Assembly: GCF_001436605.1 (NCBI RefSeq)
Contig: NZ_AYZL01000020.1
Location: forward strand, 310,001-374,000
Source of the DNA: Holzapfeliella floricola DSM 23037 = JCM 16512
GTDB taxonomy: Bacteria > Bacillota > Bacilli > Lactobacillales > Lactobacillaceae
Length of the DNA stretch: 64,000 bases
Direction of reading: 5' to 3'
Part shown: positions 36,757-45,581 of the stretch, one piece after another
Layout of the letters: every line of letters begins with the position of its first letter
How positions within the stretch are numbered: position 1 is the first letter of the stretch
Position numbers and translations under genes: made by a program
Notes under the pieces: generated by a model
What the model was told of the DNA's origin: nothing
Databases searched by the model: none
Seen by the model: only the letters and a program-made list of their open reading frames with translations

Positions 36757-38418
36757 TTATTCTATTGAGATTAAGTAATCGTATACGGGTTGATCACCTT
36801 GGTGGATTTCAACTTCTAAATCTTCATCAATTTCTAAAATACAATCTTCTAGTTGTTGCGCTTCTTCTTCTGAACCATCTTCACCAATAATAATAGTTAC
36901 AATCTCACTATCTTCATCTAACCCATCTTTAACGGTTTCAAGAATTGTCTCAAATTTATCAGAAGTTGAGTGAACAATTTTACCATCTAAAAGTCCCATA
37001 TAGTCGTTGTTGTGAATTTCAACACCGTCAATTTCTGTATCACGAATTGCACGAGTAACTTGAATACTTGTGACACCTTCGATTAATTCAGTCATACTTT
37101 CAGCATTGTCTTCAAGTGAAGCTTCTGGATCAAATCCAAGCATTGCTGACATTCCTTGAGAAACTGTTTTTGCTGGGACTACTTCAACAGGGATGGATAA
37201 TACTTCTTTAGCTTGTTTAGCAGCCATCATAATATTACCGTTGTTTGGTAAGATAATCGCTTTTTTCGCTTTTATTTTTTCAACAGCATCAACGATATCT
37301 TGTGTACTTGGGTTCATTGTTTGACCACCACTCAAGACATAGCTGACACCTAAACTTTCAAACAATTGACGTAAACCTTCACCAACTGCGATAGCAACAA
37401 CCGCAAAATCAACAGGTTCTACCTCTGATTTATGAGATTCGTCTACAACATTTTCGTGTTGGATACGCATATTATCTACTTTGATTTTATCTAATTTACC
37501 AAATTTATTACCATAAGAGAAAATATGTCCCGGTACTTCTGTATGCACATGAACTTTAACTACTTCATCGTCAGAAACAACTAATAAAGAATCACCTAAG
37601 TCATTTAGATATTCTCTAAATTCATCGTATTCGAATTCTTTTTTACCTTCAAAATCGGCAGTTAAATCAATCATCATTTCTGTACAATATCCAAAGTGAA
37701 TCTCTTGTGTTGAGATTTGTGGTTGAACGCCTTGATGGTGAGCGGCATTAACCATTTCATCCATTTCAGATTTATCGGGTTGGTATAAATCTGAAACGTT
37801 TTCACCTGTTAGTGCTTCTAAAAAGCCTTGGTAAACAAACAGCAATCCCTGTCCACCTGAGTCAACAACACCAACTTCTTTTAAAACGGGCAATAATTCT
37901 GGTGTTTGTTGAAGTGATTTGTGTGCGCCTTCAACAACTGCTTGCATAACTTCGTTCACGTCCGATGTTTCTGTTGCCTTTTTTTGTCCGGCACGAGCAG
38001 CTTGTCGAGCAACTGTTAAAATTGTTCCTTCAACAGGCTTCATAACAGCTTTATAAGCCGTTTCGACACCACCAACAAAAGCATCTGCTAAAGCTTGTGA
38101 ATCAAGAACTTCTTTGTCTTCAGTCTTTTTGGAGAATCCTCTAAATAACTGTGACAAAATAACACCTGAATTTCCACGTGCTCCCATCAACATTCCTTTA
38201 GCTAAAGCTGCAGTTAGTTCACCTACTTGTGAACCATTGCTTTCATTAACAGCTTTTTCCCCACTTTGAACTGTTAGATTCATATTTGTTCCCGTATCTC
38301 CGTCAGGTACAGGAAAAACGTTCAATGAATCAACAAATTCTGCGTTTTTATTTAAGCGATAAGTCGCAATACGTACCATATCGCGAAACTTGGCTGAATT
38401 AATCTCAGTGACAACCAA
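36757..38418 (-). CDS. fakA: fatty acid kinase catalytic subunit FakA (DAK2/YloV family)
   Basis: Phosphorylates FakB-bound fatty acids to acyl-phosphate, feeding exogenous fatty acids into the PlsX/PlsY pathway; plsX is two genes downstream. 553 residues: N-terminal DAK2 (DhaL) domain with FPVPDGDTGTNMNLT and MGARGNSGVILSQL, a middle domain, and a DegV-like C-terminal part containing ILPNNGNIMMAAKQA. I choose the TTG at 38416-38418, with GGAGG eight bases upstream; an ATG 14 codons earlier lacks a ribosome site. No fakB lies in the window. Confidence 0.9.
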   Translation of the reverse strand: MVVTEINSAKFRDMVRIATYRLNKNAEFVDSLNVFPVPDGDTGTNMNLTVQSGEKAVNESNGSQVGELTAALAKGMLMGARGNSGVILSQLFRGFSKKTEDKEVLDSQALADAFVGGVETAYKAVMKPVEGTILTVARQAARAGQKKATETSDVNEVMQAVVEGAHKSLQQTPELLPVLKEVGVVDSGGQGLLFVYQGFLEALTGENVSDLYQPDKSEMDEMVNAAHHQGVQPQISTQEIHFGYCTEMMIDLTADFEGKKEFEYDEFREYLNDLGDSLLVVSDDEVVKVHVHTEVPGHIFSYGNKFGKLDKIKVDNMRIQHENVVDESHKSEVEPVDFAVVAIAVGEGLRQLFESLGVSYVLSGGQTMNPSTQDIVDAVEKIKAKKAIILPNNGNIMMAAKQAKEVLSIPVEVVPAKTVSQGMSAMLGFDPEASLEDNAESMTELIEGVTSIQVTRAIRDTEIDGVEIHNNDYMGLLDGKIVHSTSDKFETILETVKDGLDEDSEIVTIIIGEDGSEEEAQQLEDCILEIDEDLEVEIHQGDQPVYDYLISIE

Positions 38419-38474
38419 TACTATAACCTCCAGATATTTGAAAATAAATAAAACTAGCAAAGCTTTGCTTTTAA

Positions 38475-38837
38475 CTAGTCTTCTAGAATTTTGACACCCT
38501 GTACAATAACATTGACAGATTTTGCTTGTGTTCCTAAATATTGTTTCAAGTGATACTTGACGCTGTTTTGCACATTACGACTAACTTCTGACATTTTAAC
38601 GCCATAACCGACAATAATATAAACATCAACTACAATATCACCATTATTTTGTTTAATAACCACACCTTTAGTGTAATTTTCACGGTTTAAAATCTCGTTC
38701 ATACCATCTTTAAGTTGATTCTTACTTGCCATACCAACAATACCATAGATATCTGTGGCGGCACCACCAACAACAGTTGCAATAACGTTATTAGAAATGT
38801 CGATTTGTCCATATTTTGTGTTTATTTTTACAGTCAT
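38475..38837 (-). CDS. Asp23/Gls24 family envelope stress response protein (YloU-like)
   Basis: 120-residue DUF322 protein: YGQIDISNNVIATVVGGAAT, then DIYGIVGMASK, and a second half with VYIIVGYGVKMSEV. Family members form membrane-associated assemblies linked to envelope stress. The gene precedes fakA across Firmicutes. Ribosome site GGAGGGAAG. It heads the run toward fakA and is divergent from rpmB. Confidence 0.9.
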   Translation of the reverse strand: MTVKINTKYGQIDISNNVIATVVGGAATDIYGIVGMASKNQLKDGMNEILNRENYTKGVVIKQNNGDIVVDVYIIVGYGVKMSEVSRNVQNSVKYHLKQYLGTQAKSVNVIVQGVKILED

Positions 38838-38884
38838 ATCTTCCCTCCATTACCAATAATGAAGCCAAATCATTTACTTTTTCT

Positions 38885-38893
38885 ATTTTATCA
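38885..38893 (-). promoter_or_regulatory. extended -10 promoter of the Asp23-family gene
   Basis: TGATAAAAT on the minus strand (-10 TAAAAT at 38890-38885), 48 bases before the start codon; no clear -35. Confidence 0.45.
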
Positions 38894-38920
38894 CAGCGCA
38901 TACAATTATTAAATTATTTT

Positions 38921-38929
38921 TGATAAAAT
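38921..38929 (+). promoter_or_regulatory. extended -10 promoter of rpmB
   Basis: TGATAAAAT (-10 TAAAAT at 38924-38929) gives a leader of about 78 bases that contains the two direct repeats at 38935 and 38974. No clear -35. Confidence 0.45.
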
Positions 38930-38934
38930 TCATA

Positions 38935-38996
38935 TAGTAATTGAATTATTCTATTGGTTGTGATATCTTATATTAGTAATTGAATTATTTTACTGG
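38935..38996 (+). repeat. pair of 23-bp direct repeats in the rpmB leader
   Basis: Copies at 38935-38957 and 38974-38996 both read TAGTAATTGAATTATT followed by seven bases (CTATTGG or TTACTGG); 21 of 23 positions match, and the copies start 39 bases apart. The second copy ends five bases before the rpmB GGAGG. Confidence 0.8.
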
Positions 38997-39013
38997 AAAA
39001 GGAGGTTTAGCAA

Positions 39014-39199
39014 ATGGCAAAAGATGTAATTACAGGTCGTAAGACAACATTCGGTAACGCGCGTTCACACGCTTTGAACTCTTCACGTCGCAAGTGGAAG
39101 CCAAACCTTCAAAAAGCTCGCATCCTTGTTGATGGAAAGCCACAACGTGTTTGGGTTTCAGCAAGAGCTCTAAAATCCGGTAAAGTTACCCGTGTTTAA
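39014..39199 (+). CDS. rpmB: 50S ribosomal protein L28
   Basis: 61 residues: [20 protein letters not shown], then [20 protein letters not shown] and [13 protein letters not shown], all diagnostic. No cysteine is present, so this is a zinc-free L28. AAAGGAGG precedes the ATG. Monocistronic: divergent from the Asp23-family gene and closed by a strong hairpin. Confidence 0.97.
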   Translation: MAKDVITGRKTTFGNARSHALNSSRRKWKPNLQKARILVDGKPQRVWVSARALKSGKVTRV

Positions 39200-39224
39200 T
39201 TTTTAATTAATACAAACAACAATT

Positions 39225-39257
39225 AAAAGCCATGTTCTTAATGAACATGGCTTTTTT
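39225..39257 (+). terminator. intrinsic terminator after rpmB
   Basis: GCCATGTTC and GAACATGGC pair around a five-base loop with flanking A:T pairs, then six T. The opposite strand would also carry a T run, so it may serve thiN as well. Confidence 0.85.
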
Positions 39258-39282
39258 ATTTTGTCTACGTTATACATACATA

Positions 39283-39957
39283 TTAATCTTTGCTATAAAT
39301 AATGGCGATGATACCTTTATCTAGCTGTACTTGTATTGGATTATCTTCTTCAAATTCATTACTAATAAAAGGTTGAAGTTGTTCAGAAGAAAAGTCTGTT
39401 AATGGATACTTTGCTCCCGCAATAGTTAAATGAGAAACACCAGTTAACGGGATGACAGAAAAATAAGTTTGATTCTGATCCTGTTTAGCGTAAAATTGAT
39501 GTTTCCCTTCACTAATATAAATAACTTCGTTATGATTATCTATCAATCTGATTTTTTCAACATAAGGTAAAACATCTGGTGCTAGTACCATGAATATGTT
39601 TGAAAGCAAATGGTCAAGCCGCCCGCCTGTTGCACCATAAATCATGATTAAATCATCAGTTCCCTGCTGTTTTAACAGTTCAACCGCCTTCATCAGTCCA
39701 AGCTGACCATCTGTATAATCTTTATGAGTTGAGTAAATCAAACAATTATCAACCTTATTTTTTAATTGATATTTTTGACATTCACTGATTGAATCAAAAT
39801 CACCAATTGCCATATCAGGAATAATTTCATTGTCCAAAAGCCACTGTGCACCATAATCAACACCAATAACTCTCCCGCCTGTTTGTAAACGATTTTTCAA
39901 ATCAGTCGGATAATAACCGGAGGGGCCGCCTAAGACAACGTTTATGTTCCCCGACAT
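39283..39957 (-). CDS. thiamine pyrophosphokinase
   Basis: Transfers pyrophosphate from ATP to thiamine, giving TPP. 224 residues. Catalytic domain block VDYGAQWLLDNEIIPDMAIG followed by DFDSIS (the conserved GDFDS), then KDYTDGQLGLMKAVELL and GATGGRLDHLLSNIF. This is the Firmicute YloS/ThiN type, placed after rpe as usual. It starts three bases after the rpe stop. Confidence 0.93.
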   Translation of the reverse strand: MSGNINVVLGGPSGYYPTDLKNRLQTGGRVIGVDYGAQWLLDNEIIPDMAIGDFDSISECQKYQLKNKVDNCLIYSTHKDYTDGQLGLMKAVELLKQQGTDDLIMIYGATGGRLDHLLSNIFMVLAPDVLPYVEKIRLIDNHNEVIYISEGKHQFYAKQDQNQTYFSVIPLTGVSHLTIAGAKYPLTDFSSEQLQPFISNEFEEDNPIQVQLDKGIIAIIYSKD

Positions 39958-39960
39958 TTT

Positions 39961-40602
39961 TTATACCAACCTGCTTAGTCTTTCGTGAAAATTGTTGCCT
40001 TTAAATAAGTAAGAACCAGAAACAGCTACAGTGGCACCTGCTTTTTTCACAAGCTCAAAAGTTTGGTCGTTCACACCACCATCAACTTCGATTTCAAAGT
40101 CAGTATTTTGAGCGTTTTTAAGTTGAGCTACTTCAGCTACTTTTGACATCATTTCTTTGATAAAGGCTTGTCCACCAAATCCTGGGTTAACTGTCATAAT
40201 TAAAATCTGATCAACGATTTCAATCAAAGACATAACAACTGATACCGGTGTCGCAGGACTCAGTACAATACCCGCTTTAACACCTGCTTTTTTGATTTGT
40301 TGGACTAAATAATAAGCATTCGTGGTGCTTTCAAAATGAAATTCAATCATGTCTGCACCTGCATCAATAAAGTCAGTAATCATTTGTTCTGGATGACTTA
40401 CCATTAAATGAACTTCTGCTTCCATTTCAGGAAAGTTTTGTTTAATCTCTTTAACATTTTGAGCCGTAAAACCTAGGTTAGGAACAAAATGACCATCCAT
40501 CACATCAATGTGAAGACCATTAATGCCTGATTCTTTTGCTCTAGCAATTTCTTTATGTAACTCAAGGCTATTCGCACCTAGAATAGAAGGCATAATTCTC
40601 AT
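39961..40602 (-). CDS. rpe: ribulose-phosphate 3-epimerase
   Basis: Interconverts ribulose-5-P and xylulose-5-P, needed for the pentose phosphate or phosphoketolase route. 213 residues, TIM barrel: MPSILGANSLELHKEI, LHIDVMDGHFVPNLGF (metal and catalytic Asp), VNPGFGGQAFI, EVDGGVND. AAAGGAG precedes the ATG at 40600-40602; earlier in-frame codons lie inside the end of rsgA. Confidence 0.96.
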   Translation of the reverse strand: MRIMPSILGANSLELHKEIARAKESGINGLHIDVMDGHFVPNLGFTAQNVKEIKQNFPEMEAEVHLMVSHPEQMITDFIDAGADMIEFHFESTTNAYYLVQQIKKAGVKAGIVLSPATPVSVVMSLIEIVDQILIMTVNPGFGGQAFIKEMMSKVAEVAQLKNAQNTDFEIEVDGGVNDQTFELVKKAGATVAVSGSYLFKGNNFHERLSRLV

Positions 40603-40603
40603 T

Positions 40604-41509
40604 TTATTTTCTCCTTTTTCTTTGCTTTTTAACATACTCTGGTGTACGACTTCTTTCAATTTCTTCGCGTAGTTCTAAATACATATCATAACGAGATTGT
40701 AAAATTTCACCCGTTTCAACCAAGTGTTTTATCTCACAATTAGGCTCATTAAAATGTTGGCATGATCTAAACTGGCAAAGATGTGCTTTACTTCTAAATT
40801 CAACAAAGCAATCTCGTAAGTCATCTATCTGAATCATTTGAATATCAATGGATGAAAAACCGGGTGTATCTGCTAAATAACCAGACTCTAGTTCAAATAA
40901 TTGAACTTGGCGCGTCGTATGTTTACCTCTATTTAAAGTCTGGGAAATTTCAGCAGTTTCTTGTTGAGCATTTGGATTAAGTTGATTGAGTAATGTCGAT
41001 TTCCCAACACCCGATTGACCTGCTAAAACACTTAAATGTTTAGTTTTAAAGTAAGTTTTTAATACTGATAATGGTTGGTCTGAATAAAAAACAGGATAAC
41101 CAATATTTTCATAATAGGTTAGTTGCTTCTTTAAATGTGTTACTTCATCATCAGAAAGTAAATCCATTTTAGAAATATAAATAGCAATATCGACATGATG
41201 TTCTTCAATGAAGGTTAAAAATCGATCTAGTAGCTTCGGAGAAAATTCTGGTTCCCTGGCAGAAATAAGCAATAAAACATCAGAAATATTGGCTAGTAAT
41301 GGCCGTTTTAATGAATTTTTTCGTTCATTTATAGACATTAGGTAACCAGTTTTAGTAGCTTCTTCTGGTTGAATTTCAACGTAGTCTCCAACAATAGGTT
41401 TTTGTCGCTTATTTCTCAAATTTCCTCTGGCCCTTGTTCGATATTTTCCTTGGTCAGTTACAACGTCATAAAATCCTGAAATAGAGTTAATAATTTGTCC
41501 TTTTATCAT
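40604..41509 (-). CDS. rsgA: ribosome small subunit-dependent GTPase RsgA
   Basis: Circularly permuted GTPase that checks late 30S assembly. 301 residues: N-terminal OB fold (VGDYVEIQPEEATKTG), permuted G motifs (SKMDL as G4, GQSGVGKSTLLNQL as G1, DTPGFSS as G3) and a C-terminal zinc finger with C-x4-C-x-H-x5-C (CQFRSCQHFNEPNC). Ribosome site GCGAGG. It follows pknB by nine bases; the prpC-pknB-rsgA-rpe-thiN order is widely conserved. Confidence 0.96.
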   Translation of the reverse strand: MIKGQIINSISGFYDVVTDQGKYRTRARGNLRNKRQKPIVGDYVEIQPEEATKTGYLMSINERKNSLKRPLLANISDVLLLISAREPEFSPKLLDRFLTFIEEHHVDIAIYISKMDLLSDDEVTHLKKQLTYYENIGYPVFYSDQPLSVLKTYFKTKHLSVLAGQSGVGKSTLLNQLNPNAQQETAEISQTLNRGKHTTRQVQLFELESGYLADTPGFSSIDIQMIQIDDLRDCFVEFRSKAHLCQFRSCQHFNEPNCEIKHLVETGEILQSRYDMYLELREEIERSRTPEYVKKQRKRRK

Positions 41510-41518
41510 AAAACCTCG

Positions 41519-43498
41519 CTAATTTTTCACTGTTTGATTAATAATGGTTTCACCATCTCTAACAATTCTAACAGAGCCGTTAGTATTAGGTGCTAAGTTA
41601 AATGTAATTGTATAGTCTTTATCTTGTGTGATTTGTTCATCACGATAAATATTACGTCCACTGTTCAAAGCATCACTAACGTATATTTGAATGTGATTTT
41701 GACCATTAACTGCAGTATCTTTTTTGTAATCAATTTCGAAAGATTGGGTAATGATTTTATTGTTATTTGATTGTGAGCTTGAACTAGAACTAGAACTAGA
41801 TTCATATGATGGTTCCTTGCCTTTGGATATTGTAACGGTAACATTATCATCTTTTTTAACTTCAACTTGTGCGTTAGGGTTTTGACTAATGATTTGACCC
41901 TCAGGAGTATTATTAGAATAATCTTGCTTAATTGTTAAATTAATTCCAACTTCATTAGCATAATCGCGTGCGCTCTTTTCCGAATAGCCGCTCAAATCAC
42001 GTAATTTAATTTTTTGAATACCTGTACTGACAGTTAAAGTAATTGTTGTTTTTGATGCATCCACTTGTTTACCAGAGGGTTCGCTTTGTGCTAGGATTAA
42101 ATCTTTATCGACTGAATCAGAAGATTGGTCCTTCCTTTGAACTGTAAATCCAGCTTTTTCTAGCACTTCCTTAGCTTGATCATAGTTTTGATTAACTACA
42201 TTTGGAATAGCAGTTAATCCTGGTCCTGAGGAAATAATCAATCCAATTTTTGTTCCTGATCTCACTTGAGTATTGGCACTGGGCATGCTCCTAATAATCT
42301 TGTCTTTTTCAACTGTTGAATTATTTTGCCCGTCTACGGCTCCAACTGCTAACCCCTGCGCTGTCAATTGACTTTGAGCTTCTGATTGGGTTAGATTTTC
42401 TAAATTAGGAACCATAATCATAGTTCCATTGGAAGCAAACACCTTAAATACTAAGAAGATGATTAATAAAAATAACGTAATACCTGAACCAATAAACCAA
42501 AAAAGATGACGTTTTTTAGGAACTTTGTCCTCTTCTGAACTTTCGGCCCCATGATTTGTCTCTTCACGCTCTGCTTCAGTTAAGTTAGCAACATGACCTG
42601 ATAAATCTGGGATAACTTTTGTGTCATCAGTTTTCAAAGCATGTGCAGGTTCATACTTAACTTCATCAACTCGATTAGCCGCAAGTGCTGAATCAAGATC
42701 TGCCTTCATTTTTGAAACACTTTCATAGCGATCTTCTGGATCTTTAGAAGTCGCTTTTAAAACCACATTCTCAAGTGATTGTGGAATATCTGGGTGCATT
42801 TTTCTGATGGATGGAATATTTTCTTGGAAGTGTTTCAAAGCTATTGACACAGCTGTTTCGCCGCCAAAAGGCACATTTCCTGTTATCAATTCATATAAGA
42901 TAATTCCCAGTGAATAGATATCAGATTGTTTAGTAGCCATTGAGCCCTTAGCTTGTTCGGGTGAAATATAATGAACTGATCCCAACAAACTATTAGTTTG
43001 CGTCACCGCATTTTTACCTAATGAAATGGCGATTCCAAAATCTGCTACTTTAACCACACCTGTTTTGCTAATCAAAATATTTTGAGATTTTAAATCTCTA
43101 TGGATTACTTCATGTTGATGAGCTAGTTTAATTGCTGACAAAATCTGGTCCATGATGTTGATGACTTTATTCATTGAAATGGGATAATTTTCTTTAATAT
43201 AATCTTTTAGATTAGAGCCATCTATGTATTCCATAACTAGATACTGCATCCCTTGCGATTCACTAATATCTAAGATGCTCACAATATTAGGATGACTTAG
43301 CTCACTAGTGGCTAATGCTTCTCTTTGAAAGCGTCTAACTAATGGTGAATTATTTTGAAATTCTCCGCGCATGACTTTAATTGCAACGTGTCTTTCTAAA
43401 ATTATGTCTTGTGCAAGATAAACGTCAGCCATTCCACCACGGCCAATAAGCTTGATAATTTTGTATCTTTTGGCTAGTAAATAACCTTTTTCTAACAT
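41519..43498 (-). CDS. pknB: PASTA-domain Ser/Thr protein kinase
   Basis: Membrane kinase sensing peptidoglycan fragments or lipid II and phosphorylating cell division and metabolism proteins. About 659 residues: kinase domain (LIGRGGMADVYLAQ glycine loop, HRDLKSQNILI, VADFGIA), a basic juxtamembrane stretch, one membrane helix (WFIGSGITLFLLIIFLVF, near residue 340), three PASTA repeats (starting PNLENLTQSEAQ, PNVVNQNYDQAK and LRDLSGYSEKSA), a poly-Ser linker (nine Ser) and a distinct C-terminal beta-rich domain of about 75 residues. GAGG lies nine bases from the ATG at 43496-43498. Confidence 0.95.
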   Translation of the reverse strand: MLEKGYLLAKRYKIIKLIGRGGMADVYLAQDIILERHVAIKVMRGEFQNNSPLVRRFQREALATSELSHPNIVSILDISESQGMQYLVMEYIDGSNLKDYIKENYPISMNKVINIMDQILSAIKLAHQHEVIHRDLKSQNILISKTGVVKVADFGIAISLGKNAVTQTNSLLGSVHYISPEQAKGSMATKQSDIYSLGIILYELITGNVPFGGETAVSIALKHFQENIPSIRKMHPDIPQSLENVVLKATSKDPEDRYESVSKMKADLDSALAANRVDEVKYEPAHALKTDDTKVIPDLSGHVANLTEAEREETNHGAESSEEDKVPKKRHLFWFIGSGITLFLLIIFLVFKVFASNGTMIMVPNLENLTQSEAQSQLTAQGLAVGAVDGQNNSTVEKDKIIRSMPSANTQVRSGTKIGLIISSGPGLTAIPNVVNQNYDQAKEVLEKAGFTVQRKDQSSDSVDKDLILAQSEPSGKQVDASKTTITLTVSTGIQKIKLRDLSGYSEKSARDYANEVGINLTIKQDYSNNTPEGQIISQNPNAQVEVKKDDNVTVTISKGKEPSYESSSSSSSSSQSNNNKIITQSFEIDYKKDTAVNGQNHIQIYVSDALNSGRNIYRDEQITQDKDYTITFNLAPNTNGSVRIVRDGETIINQTVKN

Positions 43499-43502
43499 AC
43501 AA

Positions 43503-44243
43503 TTACACCTCTTCATTCTTTGTTAACAAGCACACTGTTATGTTATCTTCGCCACCAGCTTCATTAGCTAGTGCAATTAAAACATCACATTTTTCTTGTA
43601 AAGTCATATCTTGATTCAAGACCTTTTGAATTTGTGAACGAGTTAACGTGTTTGTTAAACCATCACTACACAATAAAACAATATCAAATTTGTTAGGAAT
43701 CATTTTGACGTATTCTGGATTAATTGATTGAGAAACGCCTAGTGACTCTGTAATGATATTTTTTTGTGGATGGTTTTTAGCTTGTGAAGGTGTGATTTCA
43801 CCCTGCTTCAATAATTCGTTTACCAAGGAATGATCTTCCGTCACTTGATATAAAATTTCTTGTTTTAATAAGTAAGCTCTGGAATCACCTAAGTGAGCGA
43901 ATAAATAAGCATCTTTAAAAGCAATTACTAAAACAATAGTTGTTCCCATACCACGTAAATCTTTGAACTGATTGCTTGCTTCTAATATTGCCTTATTTTC
44001 TTTAACTAAAACGGCTTCTAACCAAGATTTTGCTTCGTTGTAACTATGAATAGAAGTTTGCTCAAAACTATAACCAATGTGATTCACAGCCATAGAAGAA
44101 GCTACATCACCTCCACGATGCCCACCCATACCATCAGCCACAACTGCGAGAACTAAATCCTCTGGATTAGTGAACACTTTGACATAATCTTGATTTGTTT
44201 TTCTAACTAACCCAACATCTGTTTGCCATGCAGTCTGTATCAC
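43503..44243 (-). CDS. PP2C-family Ser/Thr phosphatase (partner of PknB)
   Basis: Dephosphorylates PknB and its targets (PrpC/Stp type). 246 residues with metal-binding motifs DVGLVRKTNQD, VVADGMGGHRGGD and AHLGDSRAYLL, and a late GGEDNITVCLL. The start is GTG (44241-44243) with AAGGAG eight bases upstream, inside the end of rsmB. The gene ends four bases before the pknB ATG, so kinase and phosphatase are made together. Confidence 0.95.
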   Translation of the reverse strand: MIQTAWQTDVGLVRKTNQDYVKVFTNPEDLVLAVVADGMGGHRGGDVASSMAVNHIGYSFEQTSIHSYNEAKSWLEAVLVKENKAILEASNQFKDLRGMGTTIVLVIAFKDAYLFAHLGDSRAYLLKQEILYQVTEDHSLVNELLKQGEITPSQAKNHPQKNIITESLGVSQSINPEYVKMIPNKFDIVLLCSDGLTNTLTRSQIQKVLNQDMTLQEKCDVLIALANEAGGEDNITVCLLTKNEEV

Positions 44244-45581
44244 TTATTTATCTCCTTCACTTTTGACTAAAGAAGCGATAAAGAACCCATCAGTCTGATA
44301 GGTGTCTGGAAAAATACGGACAAAGTCATCAGATCTGATTGTTTCGTTATCAGCTTTTAGATAAACCTTTTCTAATGAAAAATCAGGATGTTGCTTCAAA
44401 AAAGAGTTAACAACCTGTTCATTTTCTTCATTAGTAATGGTACATGTGCTATAAACCAAACGACCGTTTGGTTTCAAGCTATCACAAACACCATTTAAAA
44501 TTTCAAGTTGGATTTGGCTGAGCTTTTTAACATCAGAAAGTTCTTTTGTATATTTAACTTCTGGTTTTCTTCTCAACAAACCTAATCCTGAACAAGGTGC
44601 ATCTACTAGGATTTTATCATAAATTTCTGTTCCAAGTTCTTGACTCACTAATCTAGCATCTAATTGTTTGGTTTCAATTAAATCAGCAACTTGCATACGT
44701 GTTGCGTTGTCTTTAATCAAGTTCAACTTATTTTTATGAATATCTAGAGCCGTCACTCTCCCAGATGCTAACTCTTCAGCAATTTGAATAGTTTTACCAC
44801 CTGGAGCTGCACAAGCATCTAAAACGTTATCATTTGGCTGTATTTTTAGGCTTTGGGCAGCTAGTGTTGCCGAATCATCTTGAATGGTAATTGCTCCTGT
44901 TTCAAACAACTCTAGTTGGTTGATTGGACCATATGATAAATGTAATGAATCAGGAGAAAGTTTGGATTCTTCATATTGAATATTTTGTTTATTTAACCAT
45001 TGGCAAACTTCTGGTTTAGTTGTAACTTTGCGATTAATTCTGATTGTGTTTTGTGGTGGCTGATTAATCGATTGTAAAATACTTTCAGCTTTTCCTTTTC
45101 CAAAATGACCAATAAAATAATCAACCAACCATTCGGGAATACTGTACATTGTTGCTAAGTATCTAACACTATTTGATTGACTTGGCTTTTGTTGACCCTG
45201 ACGGATAACATTTCGTAAGACACCATTAACAACTTTATACAAATTATTTTTAGAATATTGCTTTGCCAATAGGTTGGCCTCATCTAATACCGCATGATTT
45301 GGAACACGATCCAAAAAGAATAGTTGATAAATAGACATCATTAGAAGTGGTCTCATCCAAGGCGCTTTTTTATTTTCTTTAAAAATAGCACGAATTTGAT
45401 AATCTAAATAGATTTGATGTTGTATTGTTCCATAAACTAATTGTGTTACTAAGCTTTTATCGTGACTTGAAAGGTCTGATTTTTTTAGTGCATGATTTAA
45501 TGCGATATTGGAGTAACTCTTATTTTTGAATACTGAAATCAAGGTTTCTAAGGCAATTCGTCTAGCAGATTTATTCTTCAT
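44244..45581 (-). CDS. rsmB: 16S rRNA (cytosine967-C5)-methyltransferase RsmB
   Basis: SAM-dependent m5C enzyme. 445 residues: N-terminal NusB-like RNA-binding domain (IALETLISVFKNKSYSNIAL) and a catalytic domain with NVLDACAAPGGKTIQIAEEL (motif I), VDAPCSGLGLLRRKPEV (motif IV Cys) and VYSTCTITNEENEQVV (motif VI Cys). A GTG just before the ATG is an alternative start. It overlaps the end of fmt by 11 bases. Confidence 0.95.
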   Translation of the reverse strand: MKNKSARRIALETLISVFKNKSYSNIALNHALKKSDLSSHDKSLVTQLVYGTIQHQIYLDYQIRAIFKENKKAPWMRPLLMMSIYQLFFLDRVPNHAVLDEANLLAKQYSKNNLYKVVNGVLRNVIRQGQQKPSQSNSVRYLATMYSIPEWLVDYFIGHFGKGKAESILQSINQPPQNTIRINRKVTTKPEVCQWLNKQNIQYEESKLSPDSLHLSYGPINQLELFETGAITIQDDSATLAAQSLKIQPNDNVLDACAAPGGKTIQIAEELASGRVTALDIHKNKLNLIKDNATRMQVADLIETKQLDARLVSQELGTEIYDKILVDAPCSGLGLLRRKPEVKYTKELSDVKKLSQIQLEILNGVCDSLKPNGRLVYSTCTITNEENEQVVNSFLKQHPDFSLEKVYLKADNETIRSDDFVRIFPDTYQTDGFFIASLVKSEGDK

